DNA of 64,000 bases from Pseudomonas sp. R84 (GTDB taxonomy: Bacteria; Pseudomonadota; Gammaproteobacteria; Pseudomonadales; Pseudomonadaceae): the NCBI RefSeq assembly GCF_009834515.1, contig NZ_CP019426.1, positions 3,461,501 to 3,525,500 on the forward strand. Reading direction: 5' to 3'. The stretch's first letter is position 1. Each line of letters begins with the position of its first letter. A model generated the notes under the pieces. It had not been told where the DNA came from, did not search any database, and saw nothing but the letters and a program-made list of their open reading frames with translations. Below are positions 10,597 to 21,106 of the stretch, one piece after another. The position numbers and the translations under genes were made by a program.

Positions 10597-11972
10597 AAAT
10601 CACAGTATTTGGCAGCGGTTACGTCGGTCTGGTGCAAGCGGCTGTGTTGGCCGAAGTCGGCCACGATGTCGTGTGCATGGACGTCGACCAGAAGAAGGTC
10701 GACCTGTTGCGCCAGGGTCATGTCAGCATCTTCGAACCGGGGCTGGCCAGCCTGGTACGCGAAGGTCTGGATTCGAAACGCCTGCAATTCACCACCGATG
10801 AAAAGCTCGCCGTGCAGCACGCTCGGGTGGCGTTTATTGCCGTGGGTACGCCGTCGCGTGAGGACGGTTCGGCGGATCTGCGTTATGTGCTTTCGGTCGG
10901 CGATGCCATTGCCCGCCATCGTGAGCAGCCATTGATTCTCGTGGAAAAATCCACGGTGCCGGTGGGCACGGGCGACACCCTGCGCACGCACATTGAAAAA
11001 GCCTTGATCAAGGTCGGCCGCCTGCTGCAATTCGATATCGTTTCCAACCCGGAGTTTCTCAAGGAAGGCTCCGCCGTTGCCGACTGCCGTCGGCCGGACC
11101 GTATCGTTATCGGTTGCGAAGGCGATGACGTGCGCGACGTGATGCGCGATCTGTATTCGCCGTTCAACCGCAACCACGACCGCATCATGTTCATGGACCT
11201 GCGCAGCGCTGAGCTGACCAAGTACGCCGCCAACTGCATGCTGGCGACCAAGATCAGCTTCATCAACCAGATCGCCGAACTCGCCGAACACTTGGGTGCC
11301 GACATCGAGTCGGTACGCCAGGGCATCGGTGCCGACACGCGCATCGGTTATCACTTCATCTACCCAGGCTGCGGTTATGGCGGTTCGTGCTTCCCGAAAG
11401 ACATGCGCGCGTTGATCCACAGCGCCGAAGAAGCGCATTGCTCCAGCGACTTGCTGCAAGCGGTCGAGGCGATCAACCAGCGCCAGAAACACAAATTGTT
11501 CGAGCGCATCAACGCGTTCTACAAGGGCGACCTGCGCGGCAAGACCTTCGCCCTGTGGGGCCTGGCGTTCAAACCCAACACTGATGACATGCGCGACGCG
11601 CCGAGCCGCGTGTTGCTGGAAGAACTGTGGGCCGCCGGTGCCAGCGTGCGCGCCTTCGACCCGGAAGCCATGCAGGAAACCCAGAACCTTTACCCGAACG
11701 AATCGAAACTGATGCTGATGGGCACACCGGAATCGGTCTTGCCCGGCGCCGATGCGTTGATCATCTGCACCGAGTGGCAGCAGTTCAAAGCACCGGATTT
11801 CGACCTGATCAAACAGCGCCTCAACAGCCCGGTGATTTTCGACGGGCGCAACCTTTACGACGCCGAGCGTCTGGCGCGCAATGGCTTCCAATACTTCCCG
11901 ATGGGCCGTGGCGAATCGCGCAAACTGCCGATCCCGCTGCAACAGTGGCCGAATGCGTCCGACGTTGCTTGA
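10593..11972 (+). CDS. ugd: UDP-glucose 6-dehydrogenase
   Basis: 459 aa. N-terminal Rossmann domain with [20 protein letters not shown], the [11 protein letters not shown] segment, and the catalytic cysteine in [11 protein letters not shown]. It oxidises UDP-glucose to UDP-glucuronate, the substrate of ArnA, so the operon carries its own precursor supply. The ATG at 10593 overlaps the arnF stop (ATGA), with GGAG upstream; the longer frame from 10299 reads through arnF. The stop overlaps the next gene's probable TTG start. Confidence 0.96.
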   Translation: MKITVFGSGYVGLVQAAVLAEVGHDVVCMDVDQKKVDLLRQGHVSIFEPGLASLVREGLDSKRLQFTTDEKLAVQHARVAFIAVGTPSREDGSADLRYVLSVGDAIARHREQPLILVEKSTVPVGTGDTLRTHIEKALIKVGRLLQFDIVSNPEFLKEGSAVADCRRPDRIVIGCEGDDVRDVMRDLYSPFNRNHDRIMFMDLRSAELTKYAANCMLATKISFINQIAELAEHLGADIESVRQGIGADTRIGYHFIYPGCGYGGSCFPKDMRALIHSAEEAHCSSDLLQAVEAINQRQKHKLFERINAFYKGDLRGKTFALWGLAFKPNTDDMRDAPSRVLLEELWAAGASVRAFDPEAMQETQNLYPNESKLMLMGTPESVLPGADALIICTEWQQFKAPDFDLIKQRLNSPVIFDGRNLYDAERLARNGFQYFPMGRGESRKLPIPLQQWPNASDVA

Positions 11973-13564
11973 TCGCGTTATCGCCTGAGATTCGCCGGCA
12001 GTCCCTGATCGCAGGGCTGCTGGCGTTTTTATTGTTCATGGCCGGGGTCCACGGGCAGGCCCCGATCGGTTTCGACTCGCGATTTGTGTTGTTCGCGCAA
12101 GAGATGCTACGCCATGAGCCGACGGTGTTTCCGACCACCTATGGTCAGCCTTACGCGGATTACTCAGCGGTTTCGACGCTGTTCATCTGGCTGTTGTCGT
12201 TGCCGTTTGGCGCGGTGAATGCGTTGACCGCGTGGGCGCCGAGCGCAATCGCGGGCGCGTTGATCGTGACGTTGATGTATCGCCTGCTGGCACCGTACTC
12301 ACGGCCCTGGGCGTTGATCAGTATTGCCTTGCTAATGCTCACCAGTGGCTTTGTCACTGAAGTGCGCGCGGTGTCGCAGGACTTGATGCTCGCGGGTGCG
12401 GCGTTCGCAGTGTTTTATCTGGGCTATGCCCATGATCATTTTGGCGGCGGGCGTCGTTGGCCGTTGATCTTCGTATTGCTGCTGCTCGGTTTCGGCATAC
12501 GCGGGCCGATTGGTCTGGTGGTGCCGACCGGAATGCTCTGCAGTTATTACCTGCTCAACCGTGAATGGTCGCGGTTGCTGGTGTTCGGTGTGTTGGCTTC
12601 GCTGTTGCTGGTCGCCTGTGTCGGGTTGTTGTTATGGCTGGCACAGGTCAGCGGTGGCCCGGTGTTCCTGCAGGACGTGATCCGCATGCAGTTCATGGGG
12701 CGCATGGACGGCAGCGAAGGCGTCAGCGGTTCGCTGTATTACTTCACCAGCTCCTTCGGTAACTATGCGCTGGCCTATCCGTTGGCATTGCTGGTGCTGG
12801 CAGCGGCCTGGCTGAGCAAGCCGCAACAGCGTGGCCCGGCGCTGCGTCTGGTGCAGTACTGCGCGGCGGCGGCCCTGATTGTGATGGTCGGGTTGTCGAT
12901 TCCCCAGGCGAAGAAGGCACGGTATCTGCTGCCGATGCTGCCCATGGCGGCGGTCATTGCGGCGTATCCGTTTCAGGTGGCGCATGGGCGGGTGTTTCGC
13001 TGCTTGCGCGGGTTGATCATGGGCTTGTGGCTGGTCACGCCGGGCTTGTTGCTGGTGGTTTTACTGGTCGCGCAACGGCGCTTTCCCGAGCAATTGAGTG
13101 AAGTTTCCATTGTTTTGCTCGCGCTGGGCGTTCTTCAACTGCTGGCTCTGTCGAGATTGTTGATCACGCGTTGGCGCGCCGAACTGTTGGCGTTGTGTGC
13201 CGTGCTGGCGCTGTGGATGGTGTATGCGGCGGTCTTCGAACCGGTGGAACGGCGTTTGTACGACACCCAGTCATTCAGCCACGCGGTGTTCGCCCAGGTT
13301 CAGCAAAACCCGGCGCCGCTGGTGTTGCATGGCATGGGCAAGGACGCGAAAGCGATCAAGTTCATGGTCAATCTCTCGCAGGACCTGCAACCGCAGTTCA
13401 GCGACTCGATCCAGCAAGTGGAGGCGATCAAAGGTCCGGCGTGGCTGATGATGGATCGCAGTGATCTACCCTCCCTCAAGGGCACGCCGCTGGAAAGCGC
13501 GCAACCGGTGTTGAACGGGCGTTTCGACAAAAACGACTATGTATTGCTGTGGCTGAAACCGTAA
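11969..13564 (+). CDS. Membrane glycosyltransferase, GT39/ArnT-like, at the end of the arn operon
   Basis: 531 aa from a TTG at 11969 that overlaps the ugd stop (TTGA). An ATG further in, at about 12038, is an alternative start. The protein has about ten membrane helices, an early conserved-type acidic loop (GFDSRFVLFAQEML) and a short soluble C-terminus, like dolichyl-phosphate-mannose mannosyltransferase (PMT/GT39) and ArnT relatives. Its position suggests it transfers a sugar from an undecaprenyl carrier to an envelope acceptor, perhaps lipid A or LPS core. Donor and acceptor are unknown. Confidence 0.75.
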   Translation: MIALSPEIRRQSLIAGLLAFLLFMAGVHGQAPIGFDSRFVLFAQEMLRHEPTVFPTTYGQPYADYSAVSTLFIWLLSLPFGAVNALTAWAPSAIAGALIVTLMYRLLAPYSRPWALISIALLMLTSGFVTEVRAVSQDLMLAGAAFAVFYLGYAHDHFGGGRRWPLIFVLLLLGFGIRGPIGLVVPTGMLCSYYLLNREWSRLLVFGVLASLLLVACVGLLLWLAQVSGGPVFLQDVIRMQFMGRMDGSEGVSGSLYYFTSSFGNYALAYPLALLVLAAAWLSKPQQRGPALRLVQYCAAAALIVMVGLSIPQAKKARYLLPMLPMAAVIAAYPFQVAHGRVFRCLRGLIMGLWLVTPGLLLVVLLVAQRRFPEQLSEVSIVLLALGVLQLLALSRLLITRWRAELLALCAVLALWMVYAAVFEPVERRLYDTQSFSHAVFAQVQQNPAPLVLHGMGKDAKAIKFMVNLSQDLQPQFSDSIQQVEAIKGPAWLMMDRSDLPSLKGTPLESAQPVLNGRFDKNDYVLLWLKP

Positions 13565-13600
13565 CCTGTCCAGCTCTTGACCGACAGGATGCGCCTCAAC

Positions 13601-14119
13601 ATGACCTTCGACGTACGCCGCGCCAGCCTTGCTGACGCGGTTGCCCTCCCCGCGATCGAGCGTTCGGCAGCGCAATTGTTTCGTCTTGATCCGCCGTTGG
13701 CGTGGCTGGCTGATGCCGAGGTGCCCGATGCTGCCCGACATCGGCAGGCCATCGAACAGGCGTACGTCTGGGTTGCTGAAAATAGCGATGGGCAACTGAC
13801 TGGATTTGTTCGTGCTGTAGACATCGATCAGCACCTGCACATTGAGGAGCTCTCCGTCAGTCAGGCTTTTCAAGGACAAGGCATGGGTCGTGCACTGGTT
13901 GCGGCCGTCATTGAACAAGCGCGCGCGATGCAGTTGAACTCAGTGACGCTGACCACTTTTCGCGATCTGCCGTGGAATGCGCCGTTTTATCAGAGGTTGG
14001 GGTTTGTCGAGTTGACGCATGCACACACCGATCGCCATTTGCGCGATGCGCTGCAAGCCGAGGTCCTCTTCGGCTTTCCCGCAGAGCGCCGCTGCGCGAT
14101 GCGCCTGCCCCTTTCCTGA
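13601..14119 (+). CDS. GNAT-family N-acetyltransferase
   Basis: 172 aa from the ATG at 13601; ATG 13589 and TTG 13577 are in-frame alternatives and the ribosome site does not decide between them. The acetyl-CoA loop is visible as QGQGMGRALVAAVIEQA, preceded by the strand IEELSVSQAF. The later FYQRLGFVEL is the usual GNAT end motif. The substrate is unknown. It stands 36 bp after the glycosyltransferase but shows no functional link, and a REP pair follows it. Confidence 0.8.
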   Translation: MTFDVRRASLADAVALPAIERSAAQLFRLDPPLAWLADAEVPDAARHRQAIEQAYVWVAENSDGQLTGFVRAVDIDQHLHIEELSVSQAFQGQGMGRALVAAVIEQARAMQLNSVTLTTFRDLPWNAPFYQRLGFVELTHAHTDRHLRDALQAEVLFGFPAERRCAMRLPLS

Positions 14120-14135
14120 AGACAACACAAATCCC

Positions 14136-14225
14136 CTGTAGGAGTGAGCCTGCTCGCGATAGCGTCTGCACATTCAACACTTCATTGGCAGATCTACCGC
14201 TATCGCGAGCAGGCTCACTCCAACA
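14136..14225. repeat. REP doublet (GAGCCTGCTCGCGA family)
   Basis: Two facing copies of the REP unit GTAGGAGTGAGCCTGCTCGCGATAGCG separated by about 35 bp, between the GNAT gene and the MFS gene. Typical intergenic Pseudomonas REP pair able to form a long hairpin. Confidence 0.9.
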
Positions 14226-14319
14226 GAGGAAATGCGGTGTGGCAGCTTGACCGGTGATGGCCGCCCGGTAAGGATGGCGTACCCCCGCCAGGCATTTGAA
14301 ATAAGGACATTGACCCTTC

Positions 14320-15498
14320 GTGGCCACCTACTCGCGCCTCATCCGCCGGTTGATGATCAGCTCGCTGACCGTCGTCATCAGCCGCGCCCTGATCAGCCCA
14401 CTGCTGACGCTGTTCCTCAGCAACAAGCTCGGCCTCAACCCGCAAGATGTCGGTCTGCTGCTGGGCATTGCGGTGTTCAGCGCCACGTTGTTGTCGCTGT
14501 ACGGCGGTTACATCATTGATCGGCTCGACAAACGCCAGTTGCTGATCCTGACCATGCTTTCCAGCGGTATCGGTCTGATCCTGCTGACCTTCGCGCAGAA
14601 TCTGTATCTGGTCACCCTGGTGCTGATCATCAGCGAAACGGCGTCGGCGCTGTTCCTCATCTGCTCTAAAGCCATCCTCAGTGAAAACCTGCCGGTGGGC
14701 CAGCGGGTCAAGGCGTTTTCCCTGAACTACACGCTGACCAACATCGGTTACGCCGTCGGCCCGATGATTGGCGTGGTGATTGCCGGCGTTCAGCCGTCAG
14801 CGCCGTTTATCGTCGCGGGCGCGATTGCCATCGGCAGCATTTTTCTGCTGTTCGGTGCCGCGCGCGAAGTGAACCCGGTCGCCGCGGTCGCTCAGCCACA
14901 AAGTTTTCTGAAAACCCTGATCATCCTGAAAAACGACCGCACGATGATTCTGTTCACTCTGGGTTGCCTGCTCAGCACGCTGGTGCACGGGCGTTTCACC
15001 CTGTACCTGTCGCAATACCTGCTGGTGACCCACACCCAGCAACAAACGCTGGACACCATGGCCGCCCTGCTCGCCTGCAACGCGGTCACGGTGATTCTGT
15101 TGCAGTACCAAGTCGGCCGATTACTCACCCGGGAGCACCTGCGCCACTGGATCGCCGGCGGTACCGCGTTGTTCATCATCGGCCTGATCGGCTTCAGTCT
15201 GGCCGACAGTCTGGTCGGTTGGTGCGTGGCGATGTTCATCTTCACCTTGGGCGAGATGATCATTTACCCGGCCGACTTTCTGTTTGTCGACACCCTCGCC
15301 CCGGAAGAACTGCGCGGCAGCTATTACGGCGCGCAGAACCTCGCAGCGCTGGGCGGTGCGGCGAGCCCGGTGATGTGCGGGTTTCTGCTGATGCACACAC
15401 CCGCGCCGAGCATGTTCTACGCCTTGAGCGCACTGGCGGCGGTGGGCGGCTATTTATGCTTTGTGAGTGGCCGCCGCGTCGCTTCAATACAAAATTAA
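14320..15498 (+). CDS. MFS transporter
   Basis: 392 aa with about 12 membrane helices. The loop between helices 2 and 3 reads GGYIIDRLDKRQLL, a variant of the MFS signature G-x3-D-R-x-(G/K)-R-(R/K). A GTG start at 14320 gives MATYSRLIRRLM; no strong ribosome site is visible. MdtH-like drug exporters have a similar layout, but the substrate cannot be named. Monocistronic by spacing. Confidence 0.8.
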   Translation: MATYSRLIRRLMISSLTVVISRALISPLLTLFLSNKLGLNPQDVGLLLGIAVFSATLLSLYGGYIIDRLDKRQLLILTMLSSGIGLILLTFAQNLYLVTLVLIISETASALFLICSKAILSENLPVGQRVKAFSLNYTLTNIGYAVGPMIGVVIAGVQPSAPFIVAGAIAIGSIFLLFGAAREVNPVAAVAQPQSFLKTLIILKNDRTMILFTLGCLLSTLVHGRFTLYLSQYLLVTHTQQQTLDTMAALLACNAVTVILLQYQVGRLLTREHLRHWIAGGTALFIIGLIGFSLADSLVGWCVAMFIFTLGEMIIYPADFLFVDTLAPEELRGSYYGAQNLAALGGAASPVMCGFLLMHTPAPSMFYALSALAAVGGYLCFVSGRRVASIQN

Positions 15499-15655
15499 TG
15501 CACTAAATATGCATTAATATGAATTTGTCAGCATCGAGTTTGCCCGGCACACTGTGCACGTTCCTCCCCCAATGTTGGAACGCTTCGAGGGCTTTCCGGA
15601 TATGCCGGACAAGTCCTTTTTTTTGCCTCGAATTTGCTGCAAGGATCGGATTCAC

Positions 15656-16342
15656 ATGCTCGCTCGCTGGTTGCCCGCCGCCATCAATACCCGCCCGACC
15701 GAATGGAGCCGCGCCGCCATCGGCATGGCCTTGGGCACGTTGTTCAGTGTGTGGTTGTGTGCACAAGTATTCGGCCATGAAGTCGCCTATCACCTGATCG
15801 GTCCGCTGGGCGCCTCGGCCGTGCTGCTATTTGCCGTGTCCTCCGGTGCTCTCGCTCAGCCGTGGTCGATTCTCGGCGGGTATTTATGTGCCGGCGTTGT
15901 CGCATTGCTGGTCGCTCACGTGCTCGGCCGGACCCTTGGCAGCGCGTGTCTGGCGGCGGGCATGGCGCTGATTCTGATGTGCTGGCTGCGTTGCTTGCAT
16001 CCGCCCGCTGGCGCGTTGGCCCTGACGCTGGTGCTGGCGGATCCCGCGACCATCGCCCTGGACTGGAAAGCCATGGAACCGGTGATGCTCGGCGCGGCGT
16101 GCATGCTGCTCAGTGCCCTCGCCTACAACAACCTGACACGGATTCGTTATCCGAAACGTCCGGCTGAACCGGCACCGCTGGTGGCCCCGGTCGACAGTCA
16201 GGCGATCACCGCTGAAGACCTCAAACTGGCGTTGGCCGACATGGAAGCCTTCATCGACATCACCCCTGAAGACCTCGAACAACTGATCCACGCCAGCGAA
16301 CTGCACGCCAAGCGCCGCAGCATTACCCAAACCTTCCGCTGA
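15656..16342 (+). CDS. HPP-family membrane protein
   Basis: 228 aa from the ATG at 15656 (ribosome site AAGGATCGG). Four to five membrane helices cover residues about 20-150, with the HLIGPLGASAVLLFAV and CLHPPAGALALTL segments; the latter holds the His-Pro-Pro that names the family. A short soluble tail follows. HPP proteins have been linked to nitrite transport in plants and cyanobacteria; the bacterial role is unsettled. The upstream in-frame extension is AT-rich and not counted. Confidence 0.85.
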   Translation: MLARWLPAAINTRPTEWSRAAIGMALGTLFSVWLCAQVFGHEVAYHLIGPLGASAVLLFAVSSGALAQPWSILGGYLCAGVVALLVAHVLGRTLGSACLAAGMALILMCWLRCLHPPAGALALTLVLADPATIALDWKAMEPVMLGAACMLLSALAYNNLTRIRYPKRPAEPAPLVAPVDSQAITAEDLKLALADMEAFIDITPEDLEQLIHASELHAKRRSITQTFR

Positions 16343-16348
16343 CTCCGT

Positions 16349-16426
16349 GTAGGAGCTGCCGCAGGCTGCGATCTTTTGATCTTTAAAATCAAAGTCAAAA
16401 GATCGCAGCCTGCGGCAGCTCCTACA
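16349..16426. repeat. Inverted repeat of the GGAGCTGCC...CTGCGATC family
   Basis: Facing copies of GTAGGAGCTGCCGCAGGCTGCGATC joined by an A/T-rich centre (TTTTGATC...GATCAAAA type). It is the same family as the repeats at 35305, 37823 and 45643, the family hit by the IS110 element. Confidence 0.88.
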
Positions 16427-16572
16427 TGAGCGCGCACATTTTCGACCAAGGTAAAAACGCAAACTCCCCCTGCGAATATCCCGGTTGTACAGGGCAAATT
16501 TGCACTGTTACGATCGGCTAACGCTCGCGCGCGAGCTTCTCGAATAAAGACAATAAAAGCAGGGAGTTACTG

Positions 16573-17679
16573 ATGACAGCTCAGGCTTCATCCCCGCGGA
16601 CCCCGTCCATGGATGCCACGCAAAACGAAGTGCTGGCCGAGGTTCGCAACCACATCGGTCACCTGACCCTCAACCGCCCCGCCGGTCTTAATGCCATCAC
16701 CCTCGACATGGTGCGTTTGCTGCAGCAGCAGCTCGACGCCTGGGCGACTGACGCCGATGTTCACGCGGTAGTCCTGCGCGGTGCCGGTGAAAAAGCCTTC
16801 TGCGCCGGTGGCGACATTCGCTCGCTGTACGACAGTTTCAAAAGCGGCGATACGCTGCACGAAGATTTCTTCGTCGAGGAGTACGCCCTCGACCTGACGA
16901 TTCATCACTACCGCAAACCGGTATTGGCGCTGATGGACGGTTTCGTCCTCGGCGGCGGCATGGGCCTGGTGCAAGGCGCCGATCTGCGCGTGGTCACCGA
17001 GAAGAGCCGACTGGCGATGCCGGAAGTGGCCATCGGTTATTTCCCCGATGTCGGTGGCAGTTATTTCCTGCCGCGCATTCCCGGTGAGCTGGGGATTTAT
17101 CTGGGCGTCAGCGGCGTGCAGATCCGTGCCGCCGATGCGCTTTATTGCGGGCTCGCCGACTGGTACCTGGACAGCAGCAAACTGGCGCTGCTCGACGAAA
17201 AATTCGATCAGATGGAATGGCAGGAGACACCGCTGAAGGCGCTGCAAAACCTGCTGGCCAAACACGCCGTGCAAACCCTGCCCGATGCTCCGCTCGAAGC
17301 CTTACGCCCGGCCATCGATCATTTTTTCGCCCTGCCGGACGTGCCGAGCATGGTCGAGCAATTGCGCGCGGTGACCGTCGCCGACAGCCACGAATGGGCG
17401 ACCACCACGGCAGACTTGCTGGAAACCCGCTCGCCGTTGGCCATGGCCGTTACCCTGCAGATGCTCCGTCGTGGCCGACACTTGAGTCTGGAGCACTGCT
17501 TCGCGCTGGAGCTGCATCTGGATCGTCAGTGGTTCGCCCGTGGCGACCTGATCGAAGGCGTACGCGCCCTGCTGATCGACAAAGACAAGACACCTCGCTG
17601 GAACCCGCCGACCCTCGCTGCGCTGGACGCAGCGCATGTCGCGAGTTTCTTCCACGGTTTTCCTGAGAGCGGGAGCTGA
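16573..17679 (+). CDS. 3-hydroxyisobutyryl-CoA hydrolase-type crotonase
   Basis: 368 aa, longer than a normal enoyl-CoA hydratase and the size of HIBYL-CoA hydrolases. FCAGGDIRSLYD forms the oxyanion region, and MPEVAIGYFPDVGGSYFLPR is the characteristic HIBCH active-site segment with Glu and Asp. The reaction frees 3-hydroxyisobutyrate from its CoA ester in valine breakdown. GGGAG precedes the ATG. An acyl-CoA dehydrogenase begins 3 bp after its stop, so the pair is co-transcribed. Confidence 0.88.
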   Translation: MTAQASSPRTPSMDATQNEVLAEVRNHIGHLTLNRPAGLNAITLDMVRLLQQQLDAWATDADVHAVVLRGAGEKAFCAGGDIRSLYDSFKSGDTLHEDFFVEEYALDLTIHHYRKPVLALMDGFVLGGGMGLVQGADLRVVTEKSRLAMPEVAIGYFPDVGGSYFLPRIPGELGIYLGVSGVQIRAADALYCGLADWYLDSSKLALLDEKFDQMEWQETPLKALQNLLAKHAVQTLPDAPLEALRPAIDHFFALPDVPSMVEQLRAVTVADSHEWATTTADLLETRSPLAMAVTLQMLRRGRHLSLEHCFALELHLDRQWFARGDLIEGVRALLIDKDKTPRWNPPTLAALDAAHVASFFHGFPESGS

Positions 17680-17682
17680 GCA

Positions 17683-18834
17683 ATGCACGATCTCGAACTG
17701 ACTGAAGAACAAGTGATGATCCGCGACATGGCCCGGGACTTTGCCCGTGGCGAAATCGCACCGCACGCGCAGGCTTGGGAAAAGGCTGGCTGGATCGACG
17801 ATGCGCTCGTCGCGAAAATGGGCGAACTCGGTTTGCTCGGCATGGTGGTGCCTGAGGAATGGGGCGGCACCTACGTCGATTACGTCGCCTACGCCTTGGC
17901 CGTGGAAGAGATTTCCGCCGGTGACGGCGCGACCGGCGCGTTCATGAGCATCCACAACTCGGTCGGCTGCGGCCCGGTGCTCAACTACGGCAGCGAAGCA
18001 CAGAAACAGACCTGGCTGGCGGATCTGGCCAGCGGGAAAACCATCGGCTGCTTCTGCCTGACCGAACCACAGGCCGGTTCCGAAGCGCACAACCTGCGCA
18101 CCCGCGCCGAACTGCGTGACGGCCAGTGGGTGATCAACGGCGCCAAGCAATTTGTCAGCAATGGCAAACGCGCGAAGCTGGCGATCGTGTTTGCGGTGAC
18201 CGATCCGGATCTGGGCAAGAAAGGTATTTCGGCGTTTCTGGTGCCGACCGATACCGCCGGTTTTATCGTCGATCGCACCGAACACAAGATGGGCATCCGC
18301 GCTTCTGATACCTGCGCGGTGACGCTGAATAACTGCAGCATCCCCGAGGCCAATCTGCTGGGTGAGCGCGGTAAAGGTCTGGCGATTGCCCTGTCCAACC
18401 TCGAAGGCGGACGTATCGGTATCGCGGCTCAGGCGCTGGGTATTGCTCGTGCGGCATTTGAAGCGGCGTTGGTGTATTCGCGTGATCGCATCCAGTTCGG
18501 CAAACCGATCAATGAGCACCAGAGCATCGCCAACCTGCTGGCCGATATGCACATGCAAATCAACGCCGCGCGGCTGATGATCCTGCATGCAGCGCGTCTG
18601 CGCACGGCGGGCAAACCTTGCTTGTCCGAGGCTTCGCAGGCCAAGCTGTTTGCTTCGGAAATGGCCGAGAAGGTCTGCTCGTCAGCGATTCAGATTCATG
18701 GCGGGTATGGGTATCTGGAGGATTATCCGGTCGAGAAGTACTACCGCGATGCGCGGATTACCCAGATCTATGAAGGCTCGAGCGAGATTCAGCGGATGGT
18801 GATTGCGCGGGAGCTGAAGAACTACCAGTTGTAA
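17683..18834 (+). CDS. Acyl-CoA dehydrogenase, probable isobutyryl-CoA dehydrogenase
   Basis: 383 aa. [20 protein letters not shown] binds FAD/substrate, QIHGGYGY and the C-terminal [16 protein letters not shown] are the usual ACAD motifs. The Glu just before GSS in the C-terminal motif sits at the position used as catalytic base in many family members. Coupling to HIBYL-CoA hydrolase (3 bp gap) suggests isobutyryl-CoA to methacrylyl-CoA in valine catabolism. Family membership is certain; the substrate is inferred from the neighbour. Confidence 0.88.
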   Translation: MHDLELTEEQVMIRDMARDFARGEIAPHAQAWEKAGWIDDALVAKMGELGLLGMVVPEEWGGTYVDYVAYALAVEEISAGDGATGAFMSIHNSVGCGPVLNYGSEAQKQTWLADLASGKTIGCFCLTEPQAGSEAHNLRTRAELRDGQWVINGAKQFVSNGKRAKLAIVFAVTDPDLGKKGISAFLVPTDTAGFIVDRTEHKMGIRASDTCAVTLNNCSIPEANLLGERGKGLAIALSNLEGGRIGIAAQALGIARAAFEAALVYSRDRIQFGKPINEHQSIANLLADMHMQINAARLMILHAARLRTAGKPCLSEASQAKLFASEMAEKVCSSAIQIHGGYGYLEDYPVEKYYRDARITQIYEGSSEIQRMVIARELKNYQL

Positions 18835-19060
18835 TGGTGTTGGCCCCTTTCCCTCTCCCCAGCCCTCCCGAAACGTCGGACCGCCCAGAGGGAGAGGGAG
18901 CCGACCGAGGTGTCTGGCGTTATACATCGACCTGGAAGATTGTGTCGATTATGGATTCATTAAAGCACTTTCAGGTCGGCGTATATCTAAAGCATCCCCC
19001 AATCAGTCCCCTCTCCCTCTGGGAGAGGGCTAGGGTGAGGGGCTTTTCGCTTTTGACGCA
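18835..19060. terminator. Convergent intergenic region with C/T-rich hairpin repeats
   Basis: 226 bp between converging operons. Two related stretches contain CCCTCTCCC and GGGAGAGGG arms (about 18847-18900 and 19007-19046). The second, CCCTCTCCC-tct-GGGAGAGGG followed by TAGGGTGAGGGGCTTTT, forms a stable stem with T-rich sequence after it and could terminate transcription from either side. This GAGAGGGCTAGGGTGAGG type of element is common in Pseudomonas genomes. Confidence 0.6.
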
Positions 19061-19834
19061 TTACTTGCCTTGGAATGCCGCCTCACGCTTGGCAATAAAC
19101 GCCGCCATCCCCTCCTTCTGATCCTGCGTGGCAAACGCCGCATGGAACACCCGACGCTCGAAGCGAACGCCCTCAGTCAGGTTCACTTCAAAGGCACGAT
19201 TCACGCTCTCTTTGACCATCATCGCAATCGGCAGCGACTTGCTGGCAATCACCGCCGCCACTTTCAGCGCTTCGTCCAACAACTCATCACTCGGTACAAT
19301 TCGCGCAACGATGCCGCAACGCTCGGCTTCCACCGCATCGATCATGCGCCCGCTCAGGCACATCTCCATGGCTTTCGCTTTACCCACGGCGCGGGTCAGA
19401 CGCTGGGTGCCGCCCATGCCCGGCAGCACGCCGAGGTTGATTTCCGGCTGGCCGAATCTGGCGTTGTCGCCAGCCAGAATGAAGTCGCACATCAACGCCA
19501 GCTCACAGCCACCACCGAGGGCGAAACCGTTAACGGCGGCGATGATCGGCTTACGGCGATTGGCCACGCGATCGCTGTCACTGAACAAGTCGTCCATGTA
19601 GATCTGCGGGTAAGTCAGTTCGGCCATTTCCTTGATGTCGGCGCCGGCGGCGAAGGCCTTTTTCGAACCCGTGAGGACGATGCAACCGATGTTCGCATCG
19701 GCTTCAAGTGCATCAAGAGCCTGGTTCACTTCGCTGACCAGTTGCGCATTCAGCGCGTTCAACGCCTGCGGACGGTTGAGGGTAATCAAGCCAACGCGGC
19801 CATGGATTTCCAGCAGAATGGTTTCGTACGTCAT
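19061..19834 (-). CDS. Enoyl-CoA hydratase
   Basis: 257 aa, the usual length. The crotonase signature runs through [19 protein letters not shown]; the catalytic pair of glutamates lies in [10 protein letters not shown] and [26 protein letters not shown] precedes the ATG at 19834; the longer frame is antisense read-through of the acyl-CoA dehydrogenase and is discarded. Last gene of the minus-strand operon, likely hydrating tiglyl-CoA or a similar short 2-enoyl-CoA. The substrate is inferred from context. Confidence 0.93.
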   Translation of the reverse strand: MTYETILLEIHGRVGLITLNRPQALNALNAQLVSEVNQALDALEADANIGCIVLTGSKKAFAAGADIKEMAELTYPQIYMDDLFSDSDRVANRRKPIIAAVNGFALGGGCELALMCDFILAGDNARFGQPEINLGVLPGMGGTQRLTRAVGKAKAMEMCLSGRMIDAVEAERCGIVARIVPSDELLDEALKVAAVIASKSLPIAMMVKESVNRAFEVNLTEGVRFERRVFHAAFATQDQKEGMAAFIAKREAAFQGK

Positions 19835-19850
19835 GAATAAAAATTCCTTC

Positions 19851-20978
19851 TTAAAGATTGCGCGAAATGACCATGCGCTGAATATCGCTGGTGCCTTCGT
19901 AGATCTGGCAGACGCGCACGTCGCGGTAGATGCGCTCCAGCGGGAAGTCGTTGAGGTAACCGTAACCACCGAGCGTTTGCAACGCCATTGAACAGACCTT
20001 TTCGGCCATTTCCGAAGCGAACAGTTTCGCCATGGAGGCCTCGACCAGCGCCGGTTGGCCGCTGTCACGCAGGGCCGCCGCGTAATGCACCATCTGCCGG
20101 GCGACGGCAATTTGCGTGGCCATGTCGGCCAAACGGAATGCCACGGCCTGATGCTCGATGATCGGTTTGCCGAAGGTGTCGCGCTCACGGGCGTAATCAC
20201 GCGCCGCTTCAAACGCCGCGCGGGCCATGCCCACCGATTGCGAAGCGATGCCGACACGGCCGCCTTCAAGGTTGGCCAAGGCGATTCTGTAGCCCTCGCC
20301 CTCTTCACCCAGGCGGTTGGCCACCGGCACTTGCACATCTTCGAAAAGAATCTGACAGGTGTCGGAAGCGTGCTGGCCGAGTTTGTCTTCGACGCGAGCG
20401 ACTTTGTAGCCCGGCGAATCGGTCGGCACGATAAACGCGCTGATGCCGCGTTTGCCGGCACTCGGATCGGTCACCGCAAACACAATCACGATCCCGGCGT
20501 TTTGCCCGGAGGTGATGAACTGTTTGCAGCCGTTGAGCACGTAGTGATCGCCTTCCAGCCGTGCACGGGTTTTCAGGCTGCTGGCATCGGAACCGGCTTG
20601 CGGTTCGGTCAGCGCAAATGCGCCGAGCATGGCGCCGCTGGCCAAGGGTTTGAGGAAGCGTTCGCGCTGATCGTCGTTGCCGAACTTGAGGATCGGCACG
20701 CAGCCGACCGAGTTGTGCACGCTCATGATCGTCGAGCAGGCGCCGTCGCCGGCGGCGATTTCTTCCAGGGCCATCGCGTACGCCAGGTAACCGGTGTCGC
20801 AGCCGCCCCACTGTTCCGGCACGAGCATGCCGAAGAAGCCCAGCTCAGCCATATGACCAATGGCTTCCTTGGGGAAACAGTGCTCGCGATCCCATTCGGC
20901 GGCGAACGGTTTGAGTCGTTCCTCGGCGAACTGCCGGGCCATGTCACGGATCTGGGTTTGGTCTTCGTTGGGAATCAT
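19851..20978 (-). CDS. Acyl-CoA dehydrogenase, probably short/branched-chain
   Basis: 375 aa. [30 protein letters not shown] and [16 protein letters not shown] identify the ACAD family, and all main segments are intact. The ribosome site AAGGATT precedes the ATG. Sixteen bases separate it from the enoyl-CoA hydratase, and a REP pair lies between it and the upstream thiolase gene. With the SDR and thiolase of the operon it forms a full beta-oxidation-like spiral, probably for 2-methylbutyryl-CoA from isoleucine. It differs clearly from the other acyl-CoA dehydrogenase at 17683. Confidence 0.92.
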   Translation of the reverse strand: MIPNEDQTQIRDMARQFAEERLKPFAAEWDREHCFPKEAIGHMAELGFFGMLVPEQWGGCDTGYLAYAMALEEIAAGDGACSTIMSVHNSVGCVPILKFGNDDQRERFLKPLASGAMLGAFALTEPQAGSDASSLKTRARLEGDHYVLNGCKQFITSGQNAGIVIVFAVTDPSAGKRGISAFIVPTDSPGYKVARVEDKLGQHASDTCQILFEDVQVPVANRLGEEGEGYRIALANLEGGRVGIASQSVGMARAAFEAARDYARERDTFGKPIIEHQAVAFRLADMATQIAVARQMVHYAAALRDSGQPALVEASMAKLFASEMAEKVCSMALQTLGGYGYLNDFPLERIYRDVRVCQIYEGTSDIQRMVISRNL

Positions 20979-21011
20979 GGTGAATCCTTAAATATCAGTC
21001 GCACCGCTTTC

Positions 21012-21106
21012 CCTGTAGGAGTGAGCCTGCTCGCGATAGCGGTGGATCAGACAGATCATTATTGACTGAAAAGACGCTATCGCGAGCAGGCTCACTCCTA
21101 CAAGGG
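21012..21106. repeat. REP doublet inside the acyl-CoA operon
   Basis: Facing GTAGGAGTGAGCCTGCTCGCGATAGCG units between the thiolase and acyl-CoA dehydrogenase genes, which are otherwise tightly packed on the minus strand. A hairpin in this place could terminate part of the transcripts or protect the upstream mRNA. Confidence 0.9.
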
